Source: Sorghum bicolor
Taxonomy: Eukaryota > Streptophyta > Magnoliopsida > Poales > Poaceae
Direction of reading: 5' to 3'
Length of the DNA stretch: 64,000 bases
Assembly (NCBI RefSeq): GCF_000003195.3
Contig: NC_012870.2
Coordinates: forward strand, 6,998,501 to 7,062,500
Position numbers and translations under genes: made by a program. The notes below the pieces were generated by a model. It saw only the letters and a program-made list of their open reading frames with translations. It had not been told where the DNA came from and did no database searches. Positions 1 to 11,488 of this stretch are shown here, piece by piece; within the stretch, counting starts at the first letter, position 1; each line of letters starts with the position of its first letter.

Positions 1-58
1 AAGATCCTGCATGTTGAGCAAAACGATTACCCCTTGTATATCATTCCAGGTTCCAATC
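1..58 (-). pseudogene. Relic of an ING-type PHD terminal exon
   Basis: Read on the minus strand, this stretch aligns with the last coding exon of the ING2 gene at 929-1030. About 80% of bases match over roughly 45 bp, around the codons for the Lys-Gly and Cys-Pro-Thr-Cys part of the PHD finger. The copy has an in-frame stop right after the Lys-Gly pair and has lost the conserved Trp codon, so it cannot encode a working finger. It probably comes from a partial tandem duplication of ING2. The rest of that copy would lie left of the window or has been lost. Confidence 0.5.
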
Positions 59-928
59 GCGCCCATGGCCTTGGTGCTGTTGAGCAAAGATGCACCAATC
101 CGGGAACGAAAAAACAAGTTTATCAGCTTGCCGTCTCAAACAAGATCATGGAACAATTGGTTTCTTCAAAGACTTCCAATAGTAATATGTTAGTTGGATT
201 GTAAAAGAGATCTTGTAGAACGTTCCCCTAATATTAAGCTGCCCAAACTTAGTTGGTCAAGGGTGTATATGCGAATTTGGGTGCGAGTCCTCGTAAATGT
301 AAATTTGGGTGCCTATTTTCTTCTTAATAAAATGCCACATCGTTCCTCCTAGGTTGGTCTGGTTTTTTAGAACATTCCCCTAATAGCTTTTGTTGGCAAT
401 CACAGTAAATATCATGCAAGGATCTAGTTGTGACTGCAAATATACAATATAATATGCAAGATGCATGCTAGTTTATAATTGCAATTTCTCGACGGGAAGA
501 ATCTTTAGTCATGTTTAATTCTGCCACCCCACCAAGATGTAGGTAGCTTCGTCAGTGCACCACTAATCCCCATGCATTTTGGAGTTTTTTCTCAAACAAC
601 GAAGAAGAGCTACATGACATTTCATTAAGAAAATTAGTATATATATGTGCAAATAGAAATGGAAAAATGTGAGCCACTGTGTTTTGGAGTTTTTTTTCGA
701 ACGACGCAGGAGAGCTCGCACCTATACAAAATTTAAGAGTTAATGTGAACAACTAATATTTAAATGACAATTTTCTTTTGTAATGAGGAAAGGCTGCACA
801 AAAGGAACGCCTTAACATGGTTTTAAAAAGTACTATGTCCTATATTGACAAAGGACTCGGTTTAATAAAGTTCAGATTTCTGGAAATCAACAGTGGTTAC
901 TAGCATCATCATACCTACTTGGAGAACC
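59..928. other. Downstream flank of ING2, AT-rich, no gene seen
   Basis: No open frame with coding character is visible. The stretch holds the 3' UTR and downstream flank of the minus-strand ING2 gene, plus two short repeat tails listed separately. Confidence 0.5.
573..745. repeat. Two copies of a poly-T/'acgcaggagagct' type grass repeat tail
   Basis: The word 'ttttggagttttttctcaaacaacgaag' at about 579 recurs at about 683 as a close variant ending in 'cgacgcaggagagct'. A similar poly-T plus 'ctcgaacac' string occurs near 30009. Tails of this kind are scattered through grass genomes. The parent element is not identified. Confidence 0.35.
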
Positions 929-3724
929 TTACTGAAGTGTCCTGCATGTTGGGCAAAACCATTTCCCCTTGAATCTCGTTTCTGGTGTCAGACCCACACA
1001 CGTGTAATGGAACCATTCGCCTCCTTCACACTGTAGCATCAAGGTGAAACAGTTAGCATCTATAAGAGATAGGTTGCTCTCACACAAAAAAGATATTTTG
1101 TATTGTAACCTAACAAGCTTTGGTATTTCTAATGTGATGCTTCGACACAACTGTGGATTCCAATCATTTGTTCGTCACAAACCTTTCTTTAGTAATGATG
1201 TTTGGAAATCATACTTATTATAGTGCAGGCTTTAGCATGATCACAAAGAGTCATACACCATGCATGCAAGCATATGACCATGAATTGTTGACAAAAAATA
1301 TTCAGATACACCATGTAGGTTCTTTAACTGGTTTATAGAGAATTATTTGTTTCTCTATTTTCTTTCCTCGAAGGTGTATACATTGATAATAACAGTTTAT
1401 CAAACATCAAATACTGGCAATGCTCAACGACACAAGATGACCTATGTATCAAGCAAACCAATTGAACAGGATTTTCTTTTTGCTGTGCATAATGGCAACA
1501 GAAGAAAACTACAAACTTGAAGATAAGATCATAGATTATCAGTCAAGCTGAAACAAAGCATAATAAATGTTACATTATGTTGTTTGAAATGGGAAAAAGA
1601 AAATCCTAAATTCACAGCAAATATCTAAAGCTTATCCAAGATCTGATTAGATTCAAACACAAAGGAAACTATAAGTTTACTCTGAAAGATAACTCGTGAG
1701 GCATGATTATTCGCACCAAGATGACTTACATTCTCATTGTCACAAGCAATCATGTCACCATATGAAACCTGAAATAGCAATAACAAAGAAATCTTATTCA
1801 GAAAGTGATTGTGACATAAAAAATGTTTAATGCAAATAAGTTTCAGGAAATATTAACACATATATTATCGTCAAAACTGACCTGGTGGCATATACAGTAT
1901 GTCGGTTCATTTGGATCGATTGTTTGATCCACATCCATAGATGTACCCGCTTTCTTGCTGCTACCTGGAGGGGGCATTAAGTCAAAGTCCATACCCCTTT
2001 CCCTGTCCCATTCCCTCTCTCTAAATTTCTTTGATGCTTGAGGCGTACTAAAACCAAACCTCCTTTTCTCATCTCTGCTAACCACCGGAACTAGAGGAAG
2101 GACTGTAGGTTCATCTGAAGGTATCTTCCCTTCTGCAATTAAAATGGAAAAAATAAAATAAAAAACTGTTTGACGAAGATTTAAGGATGGCAACCCACAA
2201 TAATGCCTAGCATCTGCCACAACTGCTAATACCATGCTTTAAATCTTCTGCAAACTGGCCCAAATCTTCATCAAGGCGCTTTATATGGCTCTCTATCTGT
2301 ACAATAATGCACAAGGTGCTTGCGATTAGATATCCATGCAAAGCCAGTGACACTGAATAAAATGGTAAGACTATAGAAGTTGGTATTTCATTTCTAGATT
2401 GATCCACATTCACCAAAATCTCTTTACCTCCAGTGGGCATAACATCTGTTAGGCTTCTAATATAAACATCTAATCTTAGATGTATGGAGGCATATCAAAC
2501 AATATAAATCGTATCAGGCTCTTCACATTCAAATTTAGTTTCTTCTTGCTGACCATTATCTAGTAGTTTTAGTTAGTACTCATATTTGAATTTGAGACAG
2601 CTTATAACTCAGAACATATCAGTGACTGCAAAGACTTGACCCTAGAATTAGTTTAAGTTTGTATAACATTACAAATGCATACTCTCATAATGCCTTTTGG
2701 ATTTCAGATAAAAAAAAAGTTGGACCCGACCGGAGAATAGAAACAAAACAGCAACTAAGATAGTTATCAAATATGAAATAATTTTTTTGTTGCACTAGGT
2801 GAGCATTTAAAATTGAAAGGAACTCATACCATAAGTTTCTTGAACCTAGGACCACAGGGAAACAACAGGAAGGAAGCAGTACCAGGTCATAAGCTTGGCG
2901 TGCCAGTAAGACTTTCTCGGTGCAAAGATTCAGAGCATTGTCCTGGCTAGCTTCAATGTCCTTCTTCATCCTCTCCGACTCGTCATCATCCATGTTTGAC
3001 CTGTCATACCCATGGGATGATACTCCCAGAATATACTTTATCTGTTCTTTGGTCTGACCCATAATGCCTGAAACACGAAATCATATAGGCAATAACAATC
3101 ATTCACTCATCATCACATCACAAAAATGTTAACTTAGCATCAACTGACTCTAAAAGAAATTGTCTACATACTCCGTCCCGGAAAGAGTGCAATTCTAGCT
3201 ACAGTTCTAAGTCAGACCATATTTAAATTGAGCAAAAATTGTACAATAAACTAGTATCCCTAAGATTTATGACATCAAATAGGTATCATTATTCATCATG
3301 TAACATATATTTTCATAGCTCAGCTGTTGATACTATTTTCTACAAACTTTGTCAAATTTAAATTAGTCTGACTTGGACAAGATTTGAAGTCGCACTTTTT
3401 TTTAAGACTGAGGGAGTACATAATAAGCAAACATAAGATACGCAAAATTTCGAACAGATATCCTTACATATACACTAAGAAAAAACAGAAATGGGGAAGA
3501 AATCATCACCATGTGCCCTGTCATCCAGCTCGCGCATGGTGGAGAGAATCCTCTGCAGGTCGCCAGCCAGGGTGCTCGAGTCTACACAATTTCAAATACA
3601 AAATGAACTGGTACGGACGAACAATCGGAGGGGGTAGCAAACTCAATAATCCGTGAAATAGGGGAGCGTAAGTCTCACACTCGAGGTAGTCGTCGACGTA
3701 CACGCCGGTCCGAGCGATCGCCAT
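929..3724 (-). CDS. ING2: PHD finger protein ING2-like (inhibitor of growth family)
   Basis: A chromatin reader: plant ING proteins bind H3K4me3 through a C-terminal PHD finger and act with histone acetyltransferase or deacetylase complexes in the nucleus. Seven coding exons fit by splice sites and phase: 3679-3724, 3510-3581, 2883-3067, 2233-2296, 1882-2132, 1730-1768 and 929-1030, giving 252 aa. The N-terminus [20 protein letters not shown] is the family's ING domain start and sets the ATG. The ING helices run to about residue 125. The PHD finger has all eight ligands: C202, C204, C215, C220, H227, C230, C245 and C248. Two small exons (72 and 39 nt) are easy for gene finders to miss. A Stowaway MITE sits in intron 2. 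Length and order match Arabidopsis ING2 rather than ING1. Family assignment is certain; orthology is inferred. Confidence 0.93.
3171..3416. mobile_element. Stowaway-type MITE in ING2 intron 2
   Basis: The ends CTCCGTCCCGGAAAGAGTGCA and its inverted counterpart (GTCGCACTTTTTTTTAAGACTGAGGGAG, read inward) are flanked by TA on both sides, at 3169-3170 and 3417-3418. The length of about 246 bp and the AT-rich core fit Stowaway (Tc1/mariner-derived) MITEs. Confidence 0.8.
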
Positions 3725-4416
3725 GCCTGTCTAGTGTCTATGATTGCTCCCGAAATTCCGCGTCTCCGGGCAGGGTTCGATGGATCGATGCCTCGATTTG
3801 GGGAACTAGGGTGGAGAGACGAACCGTAACGGGACGACAGGACGGTCCTCTTCTCGCTGGCGTTTGGATGAGGGGAGAAGTGGGATGGGCTCGTCCCACA
3901 GGAGTAGATGCGGGACGGGGCTGCCCGCACAAAACGAAGGGACGGGGTCGTCCCGCTTGCAGGGCGTGAAGCGCCGTCTCCCGAGAGGACGAGCTCGAGG
4001 ACAGCGTGGCGCGCGGTCTCCGGCGAAGGTGTGGTGCGCAGGGCCAAGGGGGCGTGGACGAGCTCCGGTGAGAGCGCTGAATCGACCTTCGACGCTCGGG
4101 AAAGCGCTGGGGAGCGGAAGCGCGGACCCGCACGGGGAAGCTCGAGCGGCCGGCGACGGCGCCGGGAGGCCCCAGCGACCTGGTGGGCTGTGGGCGGCGG
4201 CGAACCTACCCGCGCGAGGCCACGATACGCGAGAAGATAGGCCGTGGGGGGAAAAGGAGTCCACGAAGTGGGCTGAAGGTCATGGAACATGGCCCAATAG
4301 GCCAATAGTCACAGGGCTAACAAATCGTTTTCAGGGAATCAGCAGGCTATCAGTGAGTCATCGACCGTCAGATGTCAATCAACCTCACCTTAACAAATTT
4401 GTTGCCCGCAACGGAA
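3725..4416. other. GC-rich 5' region of ING2 (5' UTR and promoter)
   Basis: This is a CpG-rich block of about 500 bp just upstream of the ING2 ATG. Overlapping frames are open on both strands only because stop codons are rare in GC-rich DNA. None of them resembles a known protein. Confidence 0.5.
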
Positions 4417-4800
4417 ATTAGCATCTCTAGCAGTTTAGCAAATGACCTTTATATCTATAATTTTTTAGCAAAATAAAGAAAAATCCTCTTCAACAGTTTG
4501 TGATCTTAATTTTTCATCTTTTCTAAGGCATATCTCATTGTCTATCGCGCAAATATACACGCGGGCTCCATGCTTGATATTAATCTTTCTTCTCATACTC
4601 AGTGGGGTTCTTTCGTTCGCTTAGCGGGGCTCTTTATTTTGTTAGCGGGTTTTTAGGTTTTTGGAAACGAAATTTGCCAAACTGTTGGAGATGCGATCTT
4701 TTTTTCCTCCCTATATTATTTTAGGAGTTGACAAAGAACAAGATTTAGAAAATAAATTTTGCCAAACAGTTAGAGATATAAGCTAGCTATCTTTGTTCAT
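4417..4800. mobile_element. Inverted-repeat MITE-like element
   Basis: The sequence 'gcatctctagcagtttagcaaa' at about 4421 returns inverted as 'tttgccaaactgttggagatgc' at about 4673 and again as 'tttgccaaacagttagagat' at about 4768. This suggests a foldback MITE whose right end is duplicated, or two overlapping elements. I could not fix a target-site duplication. Confidence 0.5.
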
Positions 4801-6041
4801 TTAATTGAGTTTAGCTTCTGCTAAAAAAACAATAATAATTGAGTTTCGCTCAACATTACTTCAAATGAATCAAAAAAATTCCAAATTCCATAACAAATGC
4901 TAGTTGCAAACCCAGAGAACTGATCTAGGAAATGTAAGTGTAGTGTCCAATTAGGGACTTAATAAACCAACTGCGCATATTTTCCAAAGAAGAAAAATAT
5001 CTATAGAAGACGTCAACTCTGGTCTCTGGAAGGAGAATCGACAAGTTTTTCTCATCCTAAAAACCTAGGAAGAGAAGACCTTGCAAAAAAATGCCTCCAG
5101 ATATGGTGCTAACAAGGTTTGAAAAATGTCTTGAGATATGGTGCTAACAAGGTTGCACTTGTTACATTTATTTGTTCATGACCGTATTCTCTTTTCTAGA
5201 AAGATCCGGTAATACCAGTTTATATTAATATACTTTCTCTATTCTAAATTGTAGGTCATTCTAACATAATATATACTATCTAGGTGCATAATAAAATGAC
5301 TTATAATTAGAATGGAGAGAATATTAATGAGAAAAATTTACATGCGCCTGAGCCGCAAAGACCATAATCGTATTCATTCGCTACTTACCACATGACCTGC
5401 ATAAACACACAAACCCAATATATCTTCTCCTGTAACTTTAGCATCCGTGATTGAACGACGTATTTTAAGAGTTCAAAGCACGACGCAGATCTGACTTTAT
5501 ACTTGATTAAAGGTAGTTACGCGCAAATTTTAAGACATTATCCTCCAAGCACAGAAACCGAGAACGCTGAACGCTGTTTAGTGTACGTGAACACAAAATG
5601 GATGAAGAACAAGACATAATTATACAAAATATGGGGATAAAATGGATTAAACCTAGAGTCTTTTTTGTCTTTTATTACTCTCCACAGTACCGCAACACGC
5701 CAAAAAAAACTACCTTAATGTTGTTCGAAGTATAGGAAATCGGCTGCCTCGCTAACAATAATAGAGCTAAAACAAAAAGGGAAAAAAAAAAGCAAGGGTT
5801 ACAACAAACCAGGTGTCACAGGGTATGTAAGAAGCCTAACACGGGTACCAAGACACCAAAGACCAGTCACACAACTAATAATAAACAGACAAAATAAGTA
5901 AAATCTGGTTCATTCCCATGATGAGCTGAACTCCAGTACCAAACGAAGTCTATAATTCAGGCAGAAACAATAGGTTTTGATTTGCAGATACCACAAAACC
6001 TGCAGCATATGCACGGATAAGGCGACCAGTATACATGATGC
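4801..6041. other. Intergenic DNA between the ING2 promoter and the ECT 3' end
   Basis: This is AT-rich sequence with no credible ORF apart from the MITE at 5231-5323. The last few hundred bases are probably the 3' UTR of the ECT gene, which ends at 6042. Confidence 0.5.
5231..5323. mobile_element. Short Stowaway-like MITE
   Basis: The sequence 'ctttctctattctaaattgtaggtcatt' at 5233 is mirrored by 'aatgacttataattagaatggagaga' ending near 5320. This is the layout of the common 'CTCCGTTCTAAATTATAAGTC' Stowaway family. The exact TA duplication is blurred. Confidence 0.6.
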
Positions 6042-9000
6042 TCAGTTGCCATTTGATATGCCACTTTCAGCTACAGGTTTGGAGGCATTAGCCGCCGCCT
6101 CAGCAGGAATGCCTTCCTTGCTCAATGCATGTTTCTGTGCCCCTGGTTTGCCATTGGTTGCATCCTTGTCCTTTTCTTGAGAAACATCGCCCCCCTGGAC
6201 ATTGCGAAGAAACAAGGCATCAGAGACTATCATTTCAGCCATACAGAACCACAGAACACTGAAATAAGAACAGATACTTGCCTGGCCTTGAAGCAGTTGC
6301 TGCTTTGCCCTCTTTTCCTGCATCAACTTTTGGCGATTCTCGTAAAAACTAAAATCATCCAAAATTGATGTTTTAGTAACATGTTCTTTGAAAATCTTTA
6401 ACATCTCAAGACCTTGTTCCAGCTTAACCTGCAGCATTACAGACAGCAACGGGTCACTATCATAAGTAAGCTTCTCAGAAGACCAACAATATTTATTATC
6501 AACAATTCATAGTGATACATAATTTTTCAACAACCCTCTTCAACAGAAACCAACAAGTGAACGGCCAGACAACATTATGAGTTGTCATGCAGACTCGCTA
6601 AGGCCCCTCAGATCATGACATAGTCATACATGACTGTAAACAACGAAATAGACAGATCATATTTTGCAGTTCCTACTAGCTAAAAGTCCCCCCCTGATAA
6701 ACCAGTAATTTTTTAAAATATCCTGAAAAGAAAGTAATCAAAACATCATCTTTACAGTACCCCTAGCCCATTGCATCATGATGCAATTAATCACTTAATA
6801 AGCATCTAAACCAGGTAACTTTCAGGAAATATACCTCTTGTGTGTCACGGCTGTTTGTCACAGGCTTATTATCATTGTTATCCAGTGTAATATGCTTCAA
6901 GATGTTGTTGGGCACATCCTTGACTATGTGCCACTTGAGTGGAAAACAGCCATTCCACTTGTCTTGTTGCCAATACTCCACAGTCTTATCAAAGTCAACA
7001 GGACCAACCATTTCAGCAACACCAACAAACTGACCACTTGTGTTCACCTAAGGGACAAGCTCAAGGTCAAAAAGGGACTGCCAAAGAAGAACAGTTAATA
7101 ATAGGGAAAGATGCTACAGACTTACAGAGAAAAACAAGAACACTGGGCAGTCACTGGATTTCTCCTGAGCCTCTCGGTACCCAGCATCCAGCTTCTTATT
7201 TCCATTAGGTGTGCTAGCCCACACATTGTATTTTATACTCTTGTGCACGTCATCCTCACTATATGATTTGATTACAAAGAACTTTGCATCCTTGTAGGCT
7301 AAAGGAAATCCTTCCTGGTTAAATTGGCCTTTGTCTGGAAGAGCACTGTTCTGTTTCCCCGCTGAAGGGAGGGCCTGGCCCTTCACAGCAATAGTGACAG
7401 TAGGCCCGAATTGTTTTTGGTGCTTGAAACCACCAGACCTTGGTCCTCTGTTCAGCTCAGTAAAGCCATCTTGATTCTCACCACTAAAACCAAAAGGTGC
7501 ACGCCCTCTGGGCTTGTATTTGGTATCCACAACTCCCCACCTCCCATTGTTTCTCGAGTTATACATGTTTGATCCAAAACCAAGGCCACCTTTCAGTGTG
7601 TTCCCGTATTGACCATACTGTCCATATAATCTGTTGTCCGGGTACATCCTAGAAGAATAGCTAGGTGAGGTCAGACCCATTCCAGACGAAGGCATCTGTG
7701 CATGTATACCCTGGAAATAAATGAAACCAACAGCTAAGCTTTATTCAAGAACACTGCATACTTCTCATAATAATCCAAATATGTAAACACATAACATTTG
7801 TATGTGCACAGTCTTAAGAAAGGCGGTACAATTCATTATCGCTGGTATGTGAGAGCAAGCTTTAGATGTCATTGGATTGCCAGACATAATTAATTACTTA
7901 AAAAAAACTCTGCAACACAATATTATGAAAATGATTTGTTTGGAGAACACACCATGAGGTTTGTTGTTGGACGCTGGCTCTGACTTTTCGTAGAAGATGA
8001 ATTGGAACGGTAAGATGTGGAACTAGCAGTTGGTATCTGGTGCCCATTCGAGTAAACTGGACCATCATACCATTGAGCTGGAGAACGAACACCATTGTGA
8101 CCATAATTGCTTGCAGAAGGTCCACCGCCTTGCATAGGTCCTCTTCCATATGAACCATTGTTTGCTACTGATACATTCAGGTGGGTTTGCTTACGCGGCA
8201 GCGAACTGTTGTGAGCAGTTGTCATACCATTAGCACTCATGTTTGGAGTTGCTTTTGTTGCATCTACCAAAACTCGTGCCTGCTGACTAGCAACAGAGGG
8301 CGGTTCAGGTTGAGAACTGGCAACATTTACACCATGTTTTGCGTTTGTTGGGGTTGGTTGCTGGTAATATTGAGTTGGGTACTGATATTGCTGAGAGCCA
8401 TATGACTGGCCATCATGCCCAACAGTTGGTACAGGAGAACCCGAAGGATATGGCCCATATGGAGCATAGCCATATCCATGGTACATGTCTCCGTACACAC
8501 TCTGCTACATTAGTTCAACAGAAAAGAAAGTATCAGCTTCATCCCTTATGTTATCCACAAGAGTAAATAAGTGAATTCACCAAAGTTCATAGTTCACAAT
8601 CTGAATGTGTACACATGCCACTATATTTGTTCTCAGATTTCTAGAGGAAGTGGAAGCGCATATAATCCAAATGTATCTTAAACCCAAAAATACACCTAGC
8701 TGAGATAATTGCAGTCAACACGAATGTTAACTTACAGGGGGCATCTCCATTCCTTCATGACCAGAATACCTTGAGTCCCATTCATTGGCTGAGCCATCAT
8801 AACCTGAGAAGCAGCATACAAGAATTAAGTATTGCAATTGCTGAACTTAGCCACCTCTGCGGCAAGCTGGCAACAAGGAGCACAGGTTTATGTACCACTA
8901 GGAAAGTAATAGGCTGGAGAGGCATATGCATTGGGCTGGTAGAAGAAGTTAGGATCCATGGCCTCTTGTAGTAGAGGTGTTATCGACCTATCCACCTGCG

Positions 9001-9484
9001 AAGCAGCGCTCTGTGCATCTCCAGCATGGGCAGATCCATATGGCATCCCAGAAGGCTACAATTATACAATTTAGGAAATCATTGATTTTTATCCTCAGTG
9101 AATTTCTCCTTCCACTAAGAATAATTCTGCAAAACGAGACGGTGGCCCAAAACAGCCTACAAAGCGATACCTTCTTGGCAGCATCGGAGCCATCCTTGCT
9201 CTCCAGGGACAGCTTCTGCAGGAGATTGGTGGTCTCTGCAACTCACGAATCAAGGAAGAAGCACATGGAATTCAAGCAAGCACCTCACAGTTCAACCATA
9301 CAGTTTACCTAACAAATTATTTTTTTTCCATATATAAGCGTGACCAAAAAGAAAAGAAATATTTCTTAAAACCGCCTCCTAAAACACTGCTCCAAGGCCC
9401 TGAGCATGGATCAAACCCGCCAAAAAAACGAACAGGGGCAAGGATACGGTCAGCAGCGGTAGGGGCAGGAGCAACTGTCGCCAT
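6042..9484 (-). CDS. ECT2: YTH domain m6A reader, ECT2-clade (evolutionarily conserved C-terminal region protein)
   Basis: Binds N6-methyladenosine in mRNA in the cytoplasm. Nine coding exons give 658 aa: 9448-9484, 9171-9235, 8896-9055, 8736-8803, 7953-8501, 7126-7710, 6835-7047, 6282-6428 and 6042-6194. The N-terminus MATVAP...[13 protein letters not shown] is the ECT2/3/4 signature and sets the start. A long Tyr/Gln/Gly/Pro/Ser-rich disordered region follows. The YTH domain spans about 435-572, with cage tryptophans W457, W514 and W519 all present. Three things stand out: intron 8 (6195-6281) has a GC donor (CAG|GCAAGT) and is 87 nt with an open frame; exon 5 has a TAGCAG tandem acceptor that would add or drop one Gln; exon 1 carries only 37 coding nt. 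Family identity is clear; assignment within the ECT2/3/4 clade is less so. Confidence 0.93.
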
Positions 9485-11084
9485 GGCTTCTTCCCTCCGA
9501 GTCAATTCGATCTAGGACAGACGCCTGCCGCAGCTACCACCACCACGCAGCTGCTCCTGAATCGGATCCAAGGCCGATGTAATAATTCGATAAGATAATT
9601 CTTGTCTATGGCGGGGAGAGGCGGTGGGTAGGTGGTGGTAGAGGATAAACCCTAGGGAAGGGGAGGGGGGGACGAGGCGAGGAGAGTGAAGGGATAGCCG
9701 CCACAGACGCGAGGGGAGGGAGAAGGAGGCCGCCAGCCAAGAGGTAGAGGGGTTTTAGCGATTCGAAGGCGGTGATTCAAATACCGACCCGGCCCATCCC
9801 CGCCGCTCGTTTATCTTCCCAACTTCTGCTCCAGGTACACAAAACTTGTGAACATGTTGGAAAAAGGTGTAAGGGCACGTTTCGATGGCGGCCGCGCCGC
9901 GCCACGCCACGGCTCACCACAACTATCACACCCAAGCTTCAGCAGCTGTTTGGTTCTTTGAAGACTTACAGCATGCCGCAACACAACCAAAGCTCGTCAG
10001 TTCATTTGCACGCCACGGGCTGCCCAAAGTCTCACGCCCGAAAAAGTCGTCGTATTTTTTACGCAAACACAACTTAAGTGTGATCCAAAGACGTTCTAAG
10101 TCCTCAAGAGAATAGGGTGGCATAACTATATTAATAAAGCTCCTTAGCTCAGTTTATAGTGAAGACAGAAAAAAATACTAGAGAAGACTAACAAAATATA
10201 AAGGAGGAGAAGATGAGTGCAAAAAAAAGGTATGATGGGGGTCCTACCTATCCATATTGAGTCCTTTCACGCTAGTGGGGAGTAAAGAATAACCTTTATT
10301 AGCGCGCGCTTTTACTGAACCCGTCACTGTCTCCTACTGTCTATCTTCTCCGATAACCGAACCTCTTGTTCTCCTCGTGCAATGAAGCGCGCAAGCCTGT
10401 TGTCGCCTCTAGCCTCTACTACAGCCCCTAGCTCGCAACTCAATTGTCGACCACTCTGCCAGCCAGCCACCTCCGCTCCTCCACCCCTGCACTCCCGTAA
10501 ATCTAATCGGATAAAGCTTGCCACCTTGCCCCCACCCCCAACGGGTCTTCCACTGCTTGCTTAGCGGTGCGCTCTGCCACCCCTCCCTTTCTGAGCCAAA
10601 AATCTTAAACCCTAACCCCAATGCTCCTCTGAAAATCCAGAATCCAAAACCCTAACCCTATATCTCCTGACTCCAAATCCCATCGCTGCCACCTCCACCA
10701 CCTGACTGGCGACAACCTCGCCGTCAACCGCCCCGCCATGCATGTCCCGCGAAGCATTATGTATATAATTGTTTCATATTTGGAAGTATGTCCATGAATT
10801 GTTATGATTTTTAGGTCAACTCTTATACATGTCATTATTGTGTTCTCTTTCTTCCTTTTCTTGACGCAAATGAATAGGTCAAAGACTCAAAGCAATACCT
10901 TTTCACAGAGTTTAGCCAAAATAGCGAAACTAGCTCTATTAGTGATAGTGTTGTGTGGGATGGTTCAAAGAATTTCTACAAAGTTGGTGTCTCGGTGAAT
11001 ATTAATCTAGCTTGGCATGGGTTAAATCAATGGGTATGCATGTCCGAAGATGTTGTTCCACATGCATTCACATGCAGTGCCATA
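9485..11084. other. ECT upstream region and intergenic DNA
   Basis: Positions 9485-9760 are GC-rich and read as the 5' UTR and promoter of the ECT gene. Beyond that I see a GC-rich patch at 9880-10080 and CT-rich sequence at 10380-10740 with short telobox-like AAACCCTAACCC words. No ORF is convincing. Confidence 0.4.
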
Positions 11085-11390
11085 CTCCCTCTATTATTTT
11101 ATATTAGGCGCTTGGTGATTTCTGAGCTTTGACGTTATATTAGGCGTGAGGGTAGTACTGATGCATAAGTCCAAGCGAAAGTGTTTGCAATTTACTTCTA
11201 TGCAGCAAATATGATGCATTTTTTTGGCGATTTACGAATGTCATGTGAGCTTAATTAGTTTATTGGCCTATATTAGTTTATTGGCCTATAAACAGTAACT
11301 GCATGCGTCCATTAATGCTCCAAATCTCTTGGTGATTTCTTGGTATCTATAAAATCATTCTCCACACCTTAGAAAAGATAGCAGAGGGAG
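11085..11390. mobile_element. MITE with CTCCCTCT/AGAGGGAG ends
   Basis: The left end 'ctccctctattattttatattaggcg' and right end 'gatagcagagggag' are inverted, and the core is AT-rich. The left side has the TA expected of Stowaway; the right side does not match exactly. The internal words 'cttggtgatttc' and 'tattagtttattggcctat' are duplicated. Confidence 0.5.
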
Positions 11391-11396
11391 TGCATA

Positions 11397-11488
11397 GTAC
11401 TTCTTGTCATGCTTCATGTAATGCTTCTTTGGGGAACATACAAGGTACTTCTTCTTGACAAGCTTCATGCAAGGCTTCTTTTGTGGGG
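11397..11488. repeat. Imperfect tandem duplication, about 45 bp x 2
   Basis: 'gtacttcttgtcatgcttcatgtaatgcttctttgggg' at 11397 is followed at 11445 by a diverged copy, 'gtacttcttcttgacaagcttcatgcaaggcttctttt'. Confidence 0.5.

Noticed and set aside
1846..1881. Read-through after ING2 exon 5 (VSFDDNIC...) resembling the next exon (VSYGDMIAC...)
   Set aside because: The true exon at 1730-1768 completes all PHD ligands. The read-through stops soon, and nucleotide similarity to the real exon is weak.
3643..4421. Long overlapping ORFs on both strands upstream of ING2
   Set aside because: They exist because GC-rich promoter DNA has few stop codons. None has family motifs or sensible splice context.
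10610..10660. Telomere-like CCCTAA words
   Set aside because: Only a few scattered units (AAACCCTAACCC), typical telobox promoter words rather than an interstitial telomere array.
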